A stretch of DNA of 64,000 bases from DASZVN01 sp035547055 (GTDB lineage Bacteria > Pseudomonadota > Alphaproteobacteria > Rhizobiales > Methylopilaceae): assembly GCA_035547055.1 (NCBI GenBank), contig DASZVN010000046.1, positions 4,935-68,934 on the forward strand, written 5' to 3'. Each line of letters begins with the position of its first letter. Within the stretch, counting starts at the first letter, position 1. A program made the position numbers and the translations under genes. The notes beneath the pieces are model-generated. The model saw only the letters and a list, made by a program, of their open reading frames with translations, searched no databases and was not told the origin of the DNA. Of the stretch, positions 51,687 through 58,644 are shown piece after piece.

Positions 51687-52464
51687 AGCGGCCCCCGCGG
51701 ACGCGCTGCGGCACGCGGTCGAGGAACATCAGCAGCGCCTCGATGATCGCCGCCGGATTGGGCGGGCAGCCGGGCAGGTAAAGGTCGACCGGGAGCACGC
51801 CCTTGAGCCCGTGGCCCGCCGCGTAGCCGCCGCCCGCGACGCCGCCCGAGACGGCGCAGGTGCCGACCGCCATCACCCAGCGCGGTTCGGGCATCGCCTC
51901 GTAGGTCGCCCTGAGCGGCTCCAGCATCGGCTGGGTCACCGGCCCGGTGACGAGCAGGAGGTCGGCGAAGCGCGGCGAGGCGGTGAAGAAGATGCCAAGG
52001 CGATGGAGGTTGTAGAACGGGTTGTTCAGCGCCTGCAGCTCGGACTCGCAGCCGTTGCACGAGCCGGCATCGACATGGCGGATGTGGAGGCTGCGCTTGA
52101 ACGCGCCGGTCGCCGCTGCCGCAGGTGCCGGCGAGGCTGGCTCCGCCCGCCACGCGAGGTCCTCGCGCCGGCGCACGCCGAAGGCCCAGTCCTGCGAGGC
52201 TTCCATCGCGCCGGTCGGGCAGGCCTCGGCGCAGAGCTGGCAGACGACGCAGCGGCCATAGTCGATGTCGAGCAGGCCGTCGTCCCGCATGGTGATGGCG
52301 TGCGTCGGGCACGCTTCGGCGCAGGCGCGGCAGCCTTCGTCGCAGCGCTCGGGGTGGTAGCGCGGCATGCCGAGAAGGCCGTCCTGGCCGTCCTCGCCGT
52401 TGCCGCGCGGCCAGCGCGTCGAGGCGCTGCCGCGGGTCAGTCCGAACAGGGTCCAGAGCGCCAT
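51676..52464 (-). CDS. Ehr subunit: fused 2x[4Fe-4S] ferredoxin (HyfH-like) and small subunit (HyfI/NuoB-like)
   Basis: 262 residues from ATG at 52464, whose TAGGAGA ribosome site overlaps the preceding stop. Residues about 35-90 hold two ferredoxin-type clusters (CRACAEACPTHAI; CVVCQLCAEACPTGAM). The C-terminal half is NuoB-like with the N2-type Cys set in GSCNGCESEL, GTCAVSGG and LPGCPPNP. In E. coli Hyf these parts are separate proteins, so this is a fusion. It relays electrons to the large subunit. Confidence 0.92.
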   Translation of the reverse strand: MALWTLFGLTRGSASTRWPRGNGEDGQDGLLGMPRYHPERCDEGCRACAEACPTHAITMRDDGLLDIDYGRCVVCQLCAEACPTGAMEASQDWAFGVRRREDLAWRAEPASPAPAAAATGAFKRSLHIRHVDAGSCNGCESELQALNNPFYNLHRLGIFFTASPRFADLLLVTGPVTQPMLEPLRATYEAMPEPRWVMAVGTCAVSGGVAGGGYAAGHGLKGVLPVDLYLPGCPPNPAAIIEALLMFLDRVPQRVRGGRYGE

Positions 52465-52474
52465 CGCCGGTCTC

Positions 52475-54031
52475 CTAGCGATCGCAGCCGGCAATGGTCA
52501 GCCCGAAGCTGGCCTCGTTGATGGCGTAGTCCATCATGTTGCTGTCGTGCACGGTGAAGGGGAACACCCGCCAGTTGGAGAAGGACGGGGACTTGATCTT
52601 GACGCGCGCGAGCCGGCCGTCGCCGTCGAGATGAACGGCGTAGAACAGCGAGCCGCGCGGCGACTCCGCCCAGCCGAGGCCGAAACCGCCCTGCGGCGGC
52701 GGGCAGGGCGCCCGCGGCGGCCCGTCGGGCAGGAGCAGCAGGACGCGCTGCATGAGCACGATGCTGGCGTCGATCTCGGCGACGCGGACCTGGAAGCGGG
52801 CGTTGGCGTCGCCGGCCTCGCGGAGCGGCACCGCCACCGGGAGCTCGCCATAGGCGGCATAGGGATGGTCGCGCCGGAGATCGCGGTCGAGGCCCGAGGC
52901 GCGCTCGATCGGGCCGGTCGCGCCCTGGTCGAAGGCGGTCTTGCGGTCGAGCGGGCCGGTGGTGATGAGGCGGTCGAGGAAGCTGCCGCTGTCGTCGAGG
53001 AGGCGCGTGTAGATCGCGGCCTCGTGGCGGACCCTCTCCAGCGCATCGCGGAGCCAGGGGCCGACCGCGAGGTCGCGGCGGAGCCCGCCGGGGACGAGCA
53101 GGCTCCTGAGAAAGCGGCTTCCGGTCAGGCGGGCGTTGATCTGCTTGACCCGTTCCTCCAGCAGCCGGCCTTCGGCCTGGCCGACCTTGAGCGTCGTGGT
53201 GTCGGCGAGATGGCCGAGATAGTGGAGGTGATTGTAGAGCCGCTCCAGCTCGGCCAGGAGCACGCGGAGCCACCCCGCCCGCTTCGGCACCTCGCATCCG
53301 GCCGCGGCTTCGATCGCCTGGCAGTACGCCAGCGCATGGGCGAGGCTGCCGACGCCCGAGACGCGCTCGGCGAGGACGACGGCGCGCGCGGGGTCGCCGC
53401 CCTCGAAGCGCTGCTCCATGCCGCGATGCTTGAAGAAGAGCTGCGGGTGATAGTGGATGATGTGCTCGCCGAGATAGAAGAACAGGAACTCGCCGGACTC
53501 GACGACGTCGGCGCGCACCGGGCCGTAGGGCAGGAGCTGGACGTCGCTCTCGGCGCCAGCGACCTCCGGCGTCCGGTGCGGCACGGGGCGCACCGTGGCC
53601 GGCCTGTCCGCGGGATAGCGCGGATCGAGCGGTGGTACCGGGATGTCGGCCCCTTCGTGGAGCACGAGACGGTGCGGCTCCGGATGGTCGGCGAAGCGGA
53701 GACCGTAGAGGTCGGTGATCTCGCGCTCGTACCAGCCGAGCAGGGGCGCGATGTCGGCGAGGCTCGGCACCTCGCCGTCGACCGGGCAGCGCCACAGGAG
53801 GAACGGCTGCCCGTCGCCTTGGCTTGCGAGATAGCGCAGCTCCAGCCTGCCCGGCGCTGCCCAGCGGGCATAGGCCATCTGCATCCGGCCGCCGGCATCG
53901 AGGAGGCCGCGCACCGCGTCCGGCAGGGCCGCCGGCGCGATGGCGGCTTCCTCGATGCGGGAGGCATGCCTCGGCCGCGCCGCCGCCGGGCGTTCGCGCA
54001 GGGCATCCATCGGCGGCTCGGGCGCGCTCAT
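52475..54031 (-). CDS. Ehr large subunit, HyfG-like, lacking NiFe-site cysteines
   Basis: 518 residues: an N-terminal NuoC-like part (YEREITDLYGLRFADHPE) and a NuoD/hydrogenase-large-subunit-like part. The first NiFe motif, normally ERxCGICSxxH, reads ERVSGVGSLAH with both cysteines gone; the C-terminal DPCxxC motif reads TIAGCDR with one Cys left. A working NiFe site is therefore not expected. This defines the energy-converting hydrogenase-related (Ehr) group rather than hydrogenase 4 or formate hydrogenlyase. Overlaps the HyfF-like gene by ATGA. Confidence 0.92.
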   Translation of the reverse strand: MSAPEPPMDALRERPAAARPRHASRIEEAAIAPAALPDAVRGLLDAGGRMQMAYARWAAPGRLELRYLASQGDGQPFLLWRCPVDGEVPSLADIAPLLGWYEREITDLYGLRFADHPEPHRLVLHEGADIPVPPLDPRYPADRPATVRPVPHRTPEVAGAESDVQLLPYGPVRADVVESGEFLFFYLGEHIIHYHPQLFFKHRGMEQRFEGGDPARAVVLAERVSGVGSLAHALAYCQAIEAAAGCEVPKRAGWLRVLLAELERLYNHLHYLGHLADTTTLKVGQAEGRLLEERVKQINARLTGSRFLRSLLVPGGLRRDLAVGPWLRDALERVRHEAAIYTRLLDDSGSFLDRLITTGPLDRKTAFDQGATGPIERASGLDRDLRRDHPYAAYGELPVAVPLREAGDANARFQVRVAEIDASIVLMQRVLLLLPDGPPRAPCPPPQGGFGLGWAESPRGSLFYAVHLDGDGRLARVKIKSPSFSNWRVFPFTVHDSNMMDYAINEASFGLTIAGCDR

Positions 54032-55500
54032 GGCGCGTTCCCGGCGAGGGTCCGCGCCACGTCGGCGAAGTAGCTCCAGAGCGTCGTCGGCCACCACAGG
54101 CCGAGCACCAGCAGCGGCACCACCGCGAGCCACATCGGGGCGATGCACCAGGCGCTGAGCCGCGCCGGCGCCGCGGCGCCGCCCTCGGTCGCTGCTTGCC
54201 CGTCGTAGAGCATGGCGCGGAAATGATTGAGGAAGCCGATGAAGATGACGATGAGCAGCACCGCCATCGCGAAGGTCGCCCAGGCGAAGGACCGGTGCAG
54301 CCCCGCGCGCAGGATGGCGAGCTCGCTCTGGAACAGGCCGAAGGGCGGGGCCCCGGTGATTGCCGCGGCGCCGGCGAGCCAGAGCGCGGCCTGCACCGGC
54401 AGGCGCAGCGCCACCTCGCGGATGCCGCCCATCTCCTTCGTGCCGTAGACGCGCATGGCGTTGCCGGCGCCGAAGAACATCAGCGACTTGTTCAGCGAAT
54501 GGTTCAGCATGTGGTAGAGCGCGCCGGCGATGCCGAGCGTGCCGCCGAAGCCGAAGCCGAGCGCCATCACCCCCATGTGCTCGACGCTGGAATAGGCCAT
54601 CAGCCGCTTCACGCCGCGCTGGCGGACGATGAAGAGCGCCCCCACCAGGATCGAGAACAGGCCGAGCGCGACCAGCACGGTACGCGCCGTGCCGCCGAGA
54701 TGGGCGGCGTCGGCCACGGTGAGGTAGCGCACGATGCCGAACATCGCGGTGTTGAGGAGCGCGCCCGAGAGCATCGCCGAGACCGGGGCCGGGCTCTCCG
54801 AATGGGCGTCGGGCAGCCAGGTGTGCATCGGCGCGAGGCCGACCTTGGTGCCGTAGCCGATCAGGACGAGCAGGAAGGAGAGAATGACGATGGCCGGGCT
54901 CGTCTTGGGCGCGACCTTCCGCAGCGCGTCCCAGGTGAGGTCCCAGGTCGGACCGTTGGCGAAGCTGCCGCCCCAGTAGAACAGCACCGTGCCGAGCAGC
55001 GCGATGCTGATGCCGGCCGAGACGATGATGATGTATTTCCACGCCGCCTCGATGCTGGTGGCGTCGAGCTCGAACGCCACCAGGAACGTGCTGACCAGCG
55101 TCGTCAGCTCGATGGCGATCCAGTAGAGCCCGGCATTGTTCATCAGCGGGGCGAGGAAGATCGTCAGCGCAAAGCCGGCGAACAGCGCGTAGAAATGACC
55201 GAGCCGCGCGTCCTCGCCGAGGAGCCGCATGTAGCCGACCGCATAGATCGAGGCGAGGAGGTAGACCACGGCGCCGCACAGCAGCACCCAGGCGCCGCCG
55301 CGGTCGATCACGACGTAGTCGTTCCAGAAATAGAGCGGCTGCGGCGGGGCGAGCACGACCAGCGTCACCGCTGCGGCAAAGGCGATGATCGCGGCGGCGA
55401 GGTTGAATGCCTCCGAACGCCGCGGGCCTCCGACCACCAGGCAGAGGAGCGCGGCGGCGGCGGGCGCCGCGACGAGGACGATGGCGGCCGGTCCGATCAT
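54028..55500 (-). CDS. Ehr subunit, HyfF-like antiporter module
   Basis: 490 residues, about fourteen hydrophobic helices, NuoL/M/N type. Marks include YWIAIELTTLVSTFLVAFE, GYGTKVGLAPMHTWLPDAHSESPAP (split here: PMHTWLPDAHSE), and YSSVEHMGVMALGFG. The conserved Glu, Lys and His of proton-pumping modules are present. The start overlaps the HyfE stop as TGATG. Confidence 0.93.
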   Translation of the reverse strand: MIGPAAIVLVAAPAAAALLCLVVGGPRRSEAFNLAAAIIAFAAAVTLVVLAPPQPLYFWNDYVVIDRGGAWVLLCGAVVYLLASIYAVGYMRLLGEDARLGHFYALFAGFALTIFLAPLMNNAGLYWIAIELTTLVSTFLVAFELDATSIEAAWKYIIIVSAGISIALLGTVLFYWGGSFANGPTWDLTWDALRKVAPKTSPAIVILSFLLVLIGYGTKVGLAPMHTWLPDAHSESPAPVSAMLSGALLNTAMFGIVRYLTVADAAHLGGTARTVLVALGLFSILVGALFIVRQRGVKRLMAYSSVEHMGVMALGFGFGGTLGIAGALYHMLNHSLNKSLMFFGAGNAMRVYGTKEMGGIREVALRLPVQAALWLAGAAAITGAPPFGLFQSELAILRAGLHRSFAWATFAMAVLLIVIFIGFLNHFRAMLYDGQAATEGGAAAPARLSAWCIAPMWLAVVPLLVLGLWWPTTLWSYFADVARTLAGNAP

Positions 55501-56180
55501 CAGCCCACCAGGCGCCGGAGCTGGAAGCTCGAGGTGCTGCCGACCTGCGCGAGGAGGTAGCGCACCAGCACGCCGAAGCAGGCGACCACGATCAGAAGGT
55601 CGAACAGGATCACGAGCTCGATCAGGATCGGCATGCCCGGCACCAGGATCTGGGCGCCGAGAAAGATGCCGTTCTCCAGCACGAGCAGGCCGAGGATCTG
55701 GCTGATTGCCTCGTGGCGGACGGTCAGCATCAGGAAGCCGATCAGCTTCATCGACAGCATCACCGTCAGTGCCAGGACGACGACGGTCCCCGCGAGGTCG
55801 AGCTCGGTGCCGATATGCTCGGCCACGACCAGCGCGAAGACGACGGCGACCGCCCCGATGACGAGGCTCGAGCTCGGCCGCACGATCTCGTGGAGCTCGC
55901 GGTCGATGTCGAGCCGGCGGATGATGCGCCAGACGAGATAGGGCAGCAGCAGGCCGCGGAACAGCGCGGTGAGGAGCGCGATCAGGTAGAGCTCGGGGAA
56001 GCCGCCGTAGTAGCCGATCGTCGCCGAGAGGGCGGCGATCACCCAGGACTCCGCGGCGAAGGCGTAGAGGTAGTTGTTGAGCCAGCGCGAGCCGAGCATG
56101 ACGAACGCGAGCAGGAGGCTCGCGATCGCCATCAGGCTGAAGACCGACGATGCCAGCGGACCGAGATGCGCGACCAGCAT
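55500..56180 (-). CDS. Ehr subunit, HyfE-like membrane protein
   Basis: 226 residues, about six hydrophobic helices. Related to HyfE, with a NuoK-like core (ILGLLVLENGIFLG near residue 165 carries the conserved Glu). It connects the antiporter modules to the HyfC-like subunit. Starts three bases after the HyfC-like stop. Confidence 0.88.
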   Translation of the reverse strand: MLVAHLGPLASSVFSLMAIASLLLAFVMLGSRWLNNYLYAFAAESWVIAALSATIGYYGGFPELYLIALLTALFRGLLLPYLVWRIIRRLDIDRELHEIVRPSSSLVIGAVAVVFALVVAEHIGTELDLAGTVVVLALTVMLSMKLIGFLMLTVRHEAISQILGLLVLENGIFLGAQILVPGMPILIELVILFDLLIVVACFGVLVRYLLAQVGSTSSFQLRRLVG

Positions 56181-56183
56181 GGG

Positions 56184-57131
56184 CTATCCGAGCTGCGTGC
56201 TGATGATGGCGATGATGGCGAGGAGGAACGACGCGGCGAGCGGCTCCTGGTAGCGGTAGAAGCGGAGGCGCGCCTGGACCGTCTCGACGAAGACGACGGC
56301 GCAGGCGACCAGGAGGAACTTCAGGAGGTCGGCGCCGAGCCCGCCGAGCGCCCCGACTCCCGTCCCGGCATGCGACAGGCCCCAGGGGAGGAGCAGGACG
56401 TTGCAGAAGATGGTGTAGAGGATGAACTGCTTCATCATCGACGACCATTTGAGCAGCGCGAGCAGCGGCCCGGAATACTCGAGGATGCGAGCCTCCTCGA
56501 TCATGTAGACTTCGATATGCGTGCTGGAATGGATCGGCAGCCGGTCGGTTTCGACCAGGATCAGCACGAAGAACGCCGCGACCAGGAAAAGGTGGGCCGG
56601 GCTCCAGTAGACCGCCGGGCTTCCCACCAGGAGGTGGTTCACCACGAAGGGGATCATCGACTTCGCGACCAGCGTGATGCCGACGAAGACCAGGATCAGC
56701 GTCGGCTCGGCCAGGATCGAGATCATCACCGCCCGGCTCGAGCCGACGCCGCCATAGGCGCTGCCGCTGTCGAGACCGGCGAGCACGATCATGAACGAGC
56801 CGAGGGTGAGGATCAGCCCGCCGCCGAGAATGTCGCCCATGTCGGAGAGCGGCAGCGGATAATCGGTCAGCACCGGGATCAGGATCGGCACCGTCAGCAT
56901 GCAGGTGAAGGCGACGATCGGCGCCGCCCAGAAGATCCAGGACGCGGTGCGGGGGACGACGGTCTCCTTGTGGAACTGCTTCCAGAGGTCGCGATAGGGC
57001 TGGAAGATGCCGGGCCCGCGAGCGCGCTGCACGCGCTCCTCGAACTGCACGACGACGCCCTGCAGCAGCGGCGCGAAGACGAGCACCGCGAGAACCTGGG
57101 CGACCTGGAGCAGAATGTCACGCACGCTCAT
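56184..57131 (-). CDS. Ehr subunit, HyfC/NuoH-like membrane protein
   Basis: 315 residues, about eight hydrophobic helices. NuoH-type marks are QRARGPGIFQPYRDLWKQFHKE near the N-terminus (trimmed: GPGIFQPYRDLWKQ) and FFVLILVETDRLPIHSSTHIE, the site where the membrane arm meets the electron-transfer arm. Its ATG overlaps the TGA of a 21-codon frame whose ribosome site is controlled by riboswitch 5. Confidence 0.93.
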   Translation of the reverse strand: MSVRDILLQVAQVLAVLVFAPLLQGVVVQFEERVQRARGPGIFQPYRDLWKQFHKETVVPRTASWIFWAAPIVAFTCMLTVPILIPVLTDYPLPLSDMGDILGGGLILTLGSFMIVLAGLDSGSAYGGVGSSRAVMISILAEPTLILVFVGITLVAKSMIPFVVNHLLVGSPAVYWSPAHLFLVAAFFVLILVETDRLPIHSSTHIEVYMIEEARILEYSGPLLALLKWSSMMKQFILYTIFCNVLLLPWGLSHAGTGVGALGGLGADLLKFLLVACAVVFVETVQARLRFYRYQEPLAASFLLAIIAIISTQLG

Positions 57132-57193
57132 GCCGGCTGCCCGACGGCAGCCAACGCGCAGGCAACGATCTCCGCGTTTCGCGGGGGTCCCAT
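57128..57193 (-). CDS. 21-residue leader peptide between riboswitch 5 and the Ehr operon
   Basis: ATG at 57193 lies six bases after the riboswitch-controlled AGGAGGAGG. The 21-codon frame (MGPPRNAEIVACALAAVGQP, then A) ends in a TGA that overlaps the ATG of the HyfC-like gene. The HyfC-like gene has no strong ribosome site of its own, so reading this leader would couple its translation to fluoride. The peptide itself may have no function. Confidence 0.6.
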   Translation of the reverse strand: MGPPRNAEIVACALAAVGQPA

Positions 57194-57199
57194 GGACAA

Positions 57200-57280
57200 C
57201 CTCCTCCTGCGGCCGAACGGCCGCCGCGTGGAGGAGTCATCAGCCCCGAGGGCGGTTAGAAGGCGAACCCCATCGCCTTA
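57200..57280 (-). promoter_or_regulatory. Fluoride riboswitch 5 (crcB motif), controls the Ehr-crcB-eno operon
   Basis: On the minus strand: AAGGCGATGGGGTTCGCC, TAACCGCC with a CCC/GGG helix, GGCTGATGACTCCT. All conserved positions look canonical. The P1 3' strand CTCCTCC (57230-57236) can pair instead with GGAGGAG (57201-57208) over a GC-rich inner hairpin, masking AGGAGGAGG. Translation begins at 57193 with the 21-codon leader. Confidence 0.95.
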
Positions 57281-57304
57281 GGGCACGAGTCGTACCCGAA
57301 GCTC

Positions 57305-57334
57305 AGATTAGCTCAGGTGCTCGCCGGGTGCCAA
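57305..57334 (-). promoter_or_regulatory. Candidate promoter of fluoride riboswitch 5
   Basis: Minus-strand TTGGCA (57334-57329) and TAATCT (57310-57305) are 18 bases apart and lie 24 bases before the aptamer, in the gap after the stress-protein gene. This implies the Ehr operon has its own start. Confidence 0.5.
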
Positions 57335-57348
57335 GCGTGCCGTGTTCA

Positions 57349-58326
57349 TCAGTGCATCATCAGGAGCGGGATCTCCGCGCGGGCCAGCAGGTCGTGCGTG
57401 ACGCCGCCGAGGACGAGCTCCAGGAGCGGGCCGTGCTTGAAGGCTCCGGTCACGAGGCACGAGGCGTCCAGCAGGTCGGCTTGGCGAAGGAGACAGGCGC
57501 CCACGCTCTCGTTGCTTGCCGTGACGCATTCGATCCGTGGAGGAAGACCGAGATCGGCGAGGAGGGTGGCGATACTCGGCCGATAGGGGCGGTCGGCCGG
57601 CTCGTTGACGCAGACAACCGTGAGCTCGCCGGCGGCCTTCAGCCACGGCGCGGCGGCGGCGATCGCGCGGCGGGCATGGTCGCCGGGCTTCCAGCCGATC
57701 ATGACGTGCCTGGTCAGGGGTCCGCGCCGCGGCGGTTCCGCGCGGCGCGGCGCGACCAGCACGAGGCGGCGGCTCTGGAAGATGGCGGCATGCAGTGCAT
57801 CGCTGGCGTCGAGATTGCCGGGATGGACGACGACGAGGAGGTCTGCCTTTTCGGCCTCGCGATCGACGCAGCTCTCGACATCGCCTTCGCCATCCCGCCA
57901 AGCGGCGTCCGCCCGCACCGGATCGGCGTGTCGCCACTCGTCGAAGGCGGCACGGATGAGGGCCAGGCGCTGATCCGGCGTGCCCTCCCGCCGCTCGCGG
58001 AGGCCCTGGAGCGCCGTTTCTTCGGCGGAGGTCCAGACGTGGGCGGGATGATAGCCGACATGAAGGGCGACGATGCGGCCGTCCACTGCTTGCGCCGCGC
58101 CGAATGCGGCATCGAGACATCGCGGGGCGACATCGGGCTCCGCGAGCAGAGCAAACACCACGACTGGATCGAATTGATAGTTTCGCTGCCGGCGCTCCAA
58201 TCGCTCGCGCACCAGGGCTCGTGTCGTGAGCGAAGGGTTGCCGGGCCCGATGGCCGGCACACCGTCATGATCGGTCATCCGAGCCTCCTGCGAACGAAGC
58301 ATTCGCATCGGCCTCGGGGAAGCCAA
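57349..58326 (-). CDS. Universal stress protein, tandem-domain
   Basis: 325 residues from TTG at 58326, five bases after the riboswitch-controlled AGGGG; ATG at 58278, with its own GGAGG, would give 309 residues. Two UspA-like halves can be traced: GRIVALHVGYHPAHVW and LLVVVHPGNLDASDA in the first, GELTVVCVNEP and CLVTGAFKHGPLLELVLGG-type (shortened) in the second, with the usual late GGVTHDLLARAEIPLLMMH. Usp genes are a known fluoride-riboswitch target. Confidence 0.88.
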   Translation of the reverse strand: MASPRPMRMLRSQEARMTDHDGVPAIGPGNPSLTTRALVRERLERRQRNYQFDPVVVFALLAEPDVAPRCLDAAFGAAQAVDGRIVALHVGYHPAHVWTSAEETALQGLRERREGTPDQRLALIRAAFDEWRHADPVRADAAWRDGEGDVESCVDREAEKADLLVVVHPGNLDASDALHAAIFQSRRLVLVAPRRAEPPRRGPLTRHVMIGWKPGDHARRAIAAAAPWLKAAGELTVVCVNEPADRPYRPSIATLLADLGLPPRIECVTASNESVGACLLRQADLLDASCLVTGAFKHGPLLELVLGGVTHDLLARAEIPLLMMH

Positions 58327-58331
58327 TCATT

Positions 58332-58404
58332 CCCCTACCGCCGACCTGGCATGCGGTAGGAGTCATCAGCCTCTTCGGCGGTCTTGGGGGACCCCATCCC
58401 CATT
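58332..58404 (-). promoter_or_regulatory. Fluoride riboswitch 6 (crcB motif), controls the stress-protein gene
   Basis: Minus strand: GGGGATGGGGTCCCCC, GACCGCC with GCC/GGC helix, GGCTGATGACTCCT. The platform is a 10-bp stem, CTCCTACCGC (58362-58353) with GCGGTAGGGG (58341-58332), hiding AGGGG. A TTG follows after five bases (58326). An ATG at 58330 opens a 21-codon frame but is only one base from the ribosome site. Confidence 0.93.
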
Positions 58405-58410
58405 GCTGGC

Positions 58411-58440
58411 AGGCTATTCCCTAGGGCGGTGGGCTGACAA
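58411..58440 (-). promoter_or_regulatory. Candidate promoter of fluoride riboswitch 6
   Basis: Minus-strand TTGTCA (58440-58435) and TAGCCT (58416-58411) are 18 bases apart and end 7 bases before the aptamer. Confidence 0.45.
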
Positions 58441-58644
58441 GCCGCGCACATGCCCGTGCCCATTTGCAGGCCGCCGCCACGGCGTCCCGTTCGAGGAAGC
58501 AGTCTTGCGCTGGAGGGAGGTTCGGCCAAACGATTGGACTTGGCTGCCCCTCCGGGGCAATTTCCTTTGATGGCGGCAAGAGCATCGTGCAGTCTGCACG
58601 CCACGAATATCCAGCAAGCCGAACTCCCTTCGAACGTGAGCGAG
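58441..58644. other. Gap between riboswitch 6 and the DyP peroxidase gene
   Basis: This divergent spacer should hold the plus-strand promoter of the peroxidase operon, but I see no convincing -35/-10 pair and no plus-strand fluoride aptamer. It contains a short hairpin TGCCCC-TCC-GGGGCA near 58545-58559. A 54-codon minus-strand frame crosses it but has no recognisable features. Confidence 0.4.

Noticed and set aside
49698..57131. Annotation of the six membrane/Fe-S genes as an active hydrogenase 4 or formate hydrogenlyase.
   Set aside because: The large subunit lacks the cysteine ligands of the NiFe centre, so an Ehr assignment fits better.
58265..58330. A 21-codon leader frame from ATG 58330 overlapping the stress-protein start.
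   Set aside because: The ATG is only one base from AGGGG; the in-frame TTG at 58326 has correct spacing and directly starts the stress protein, so the leader is probably chance.
58421..58590. A 54-codon minus-strand frame between riboswitch 6 and the peroxidase gene.
   Set aside because: No ribosome site or recognisable family, and it crosses the candidate promoter of riboswitch 6.
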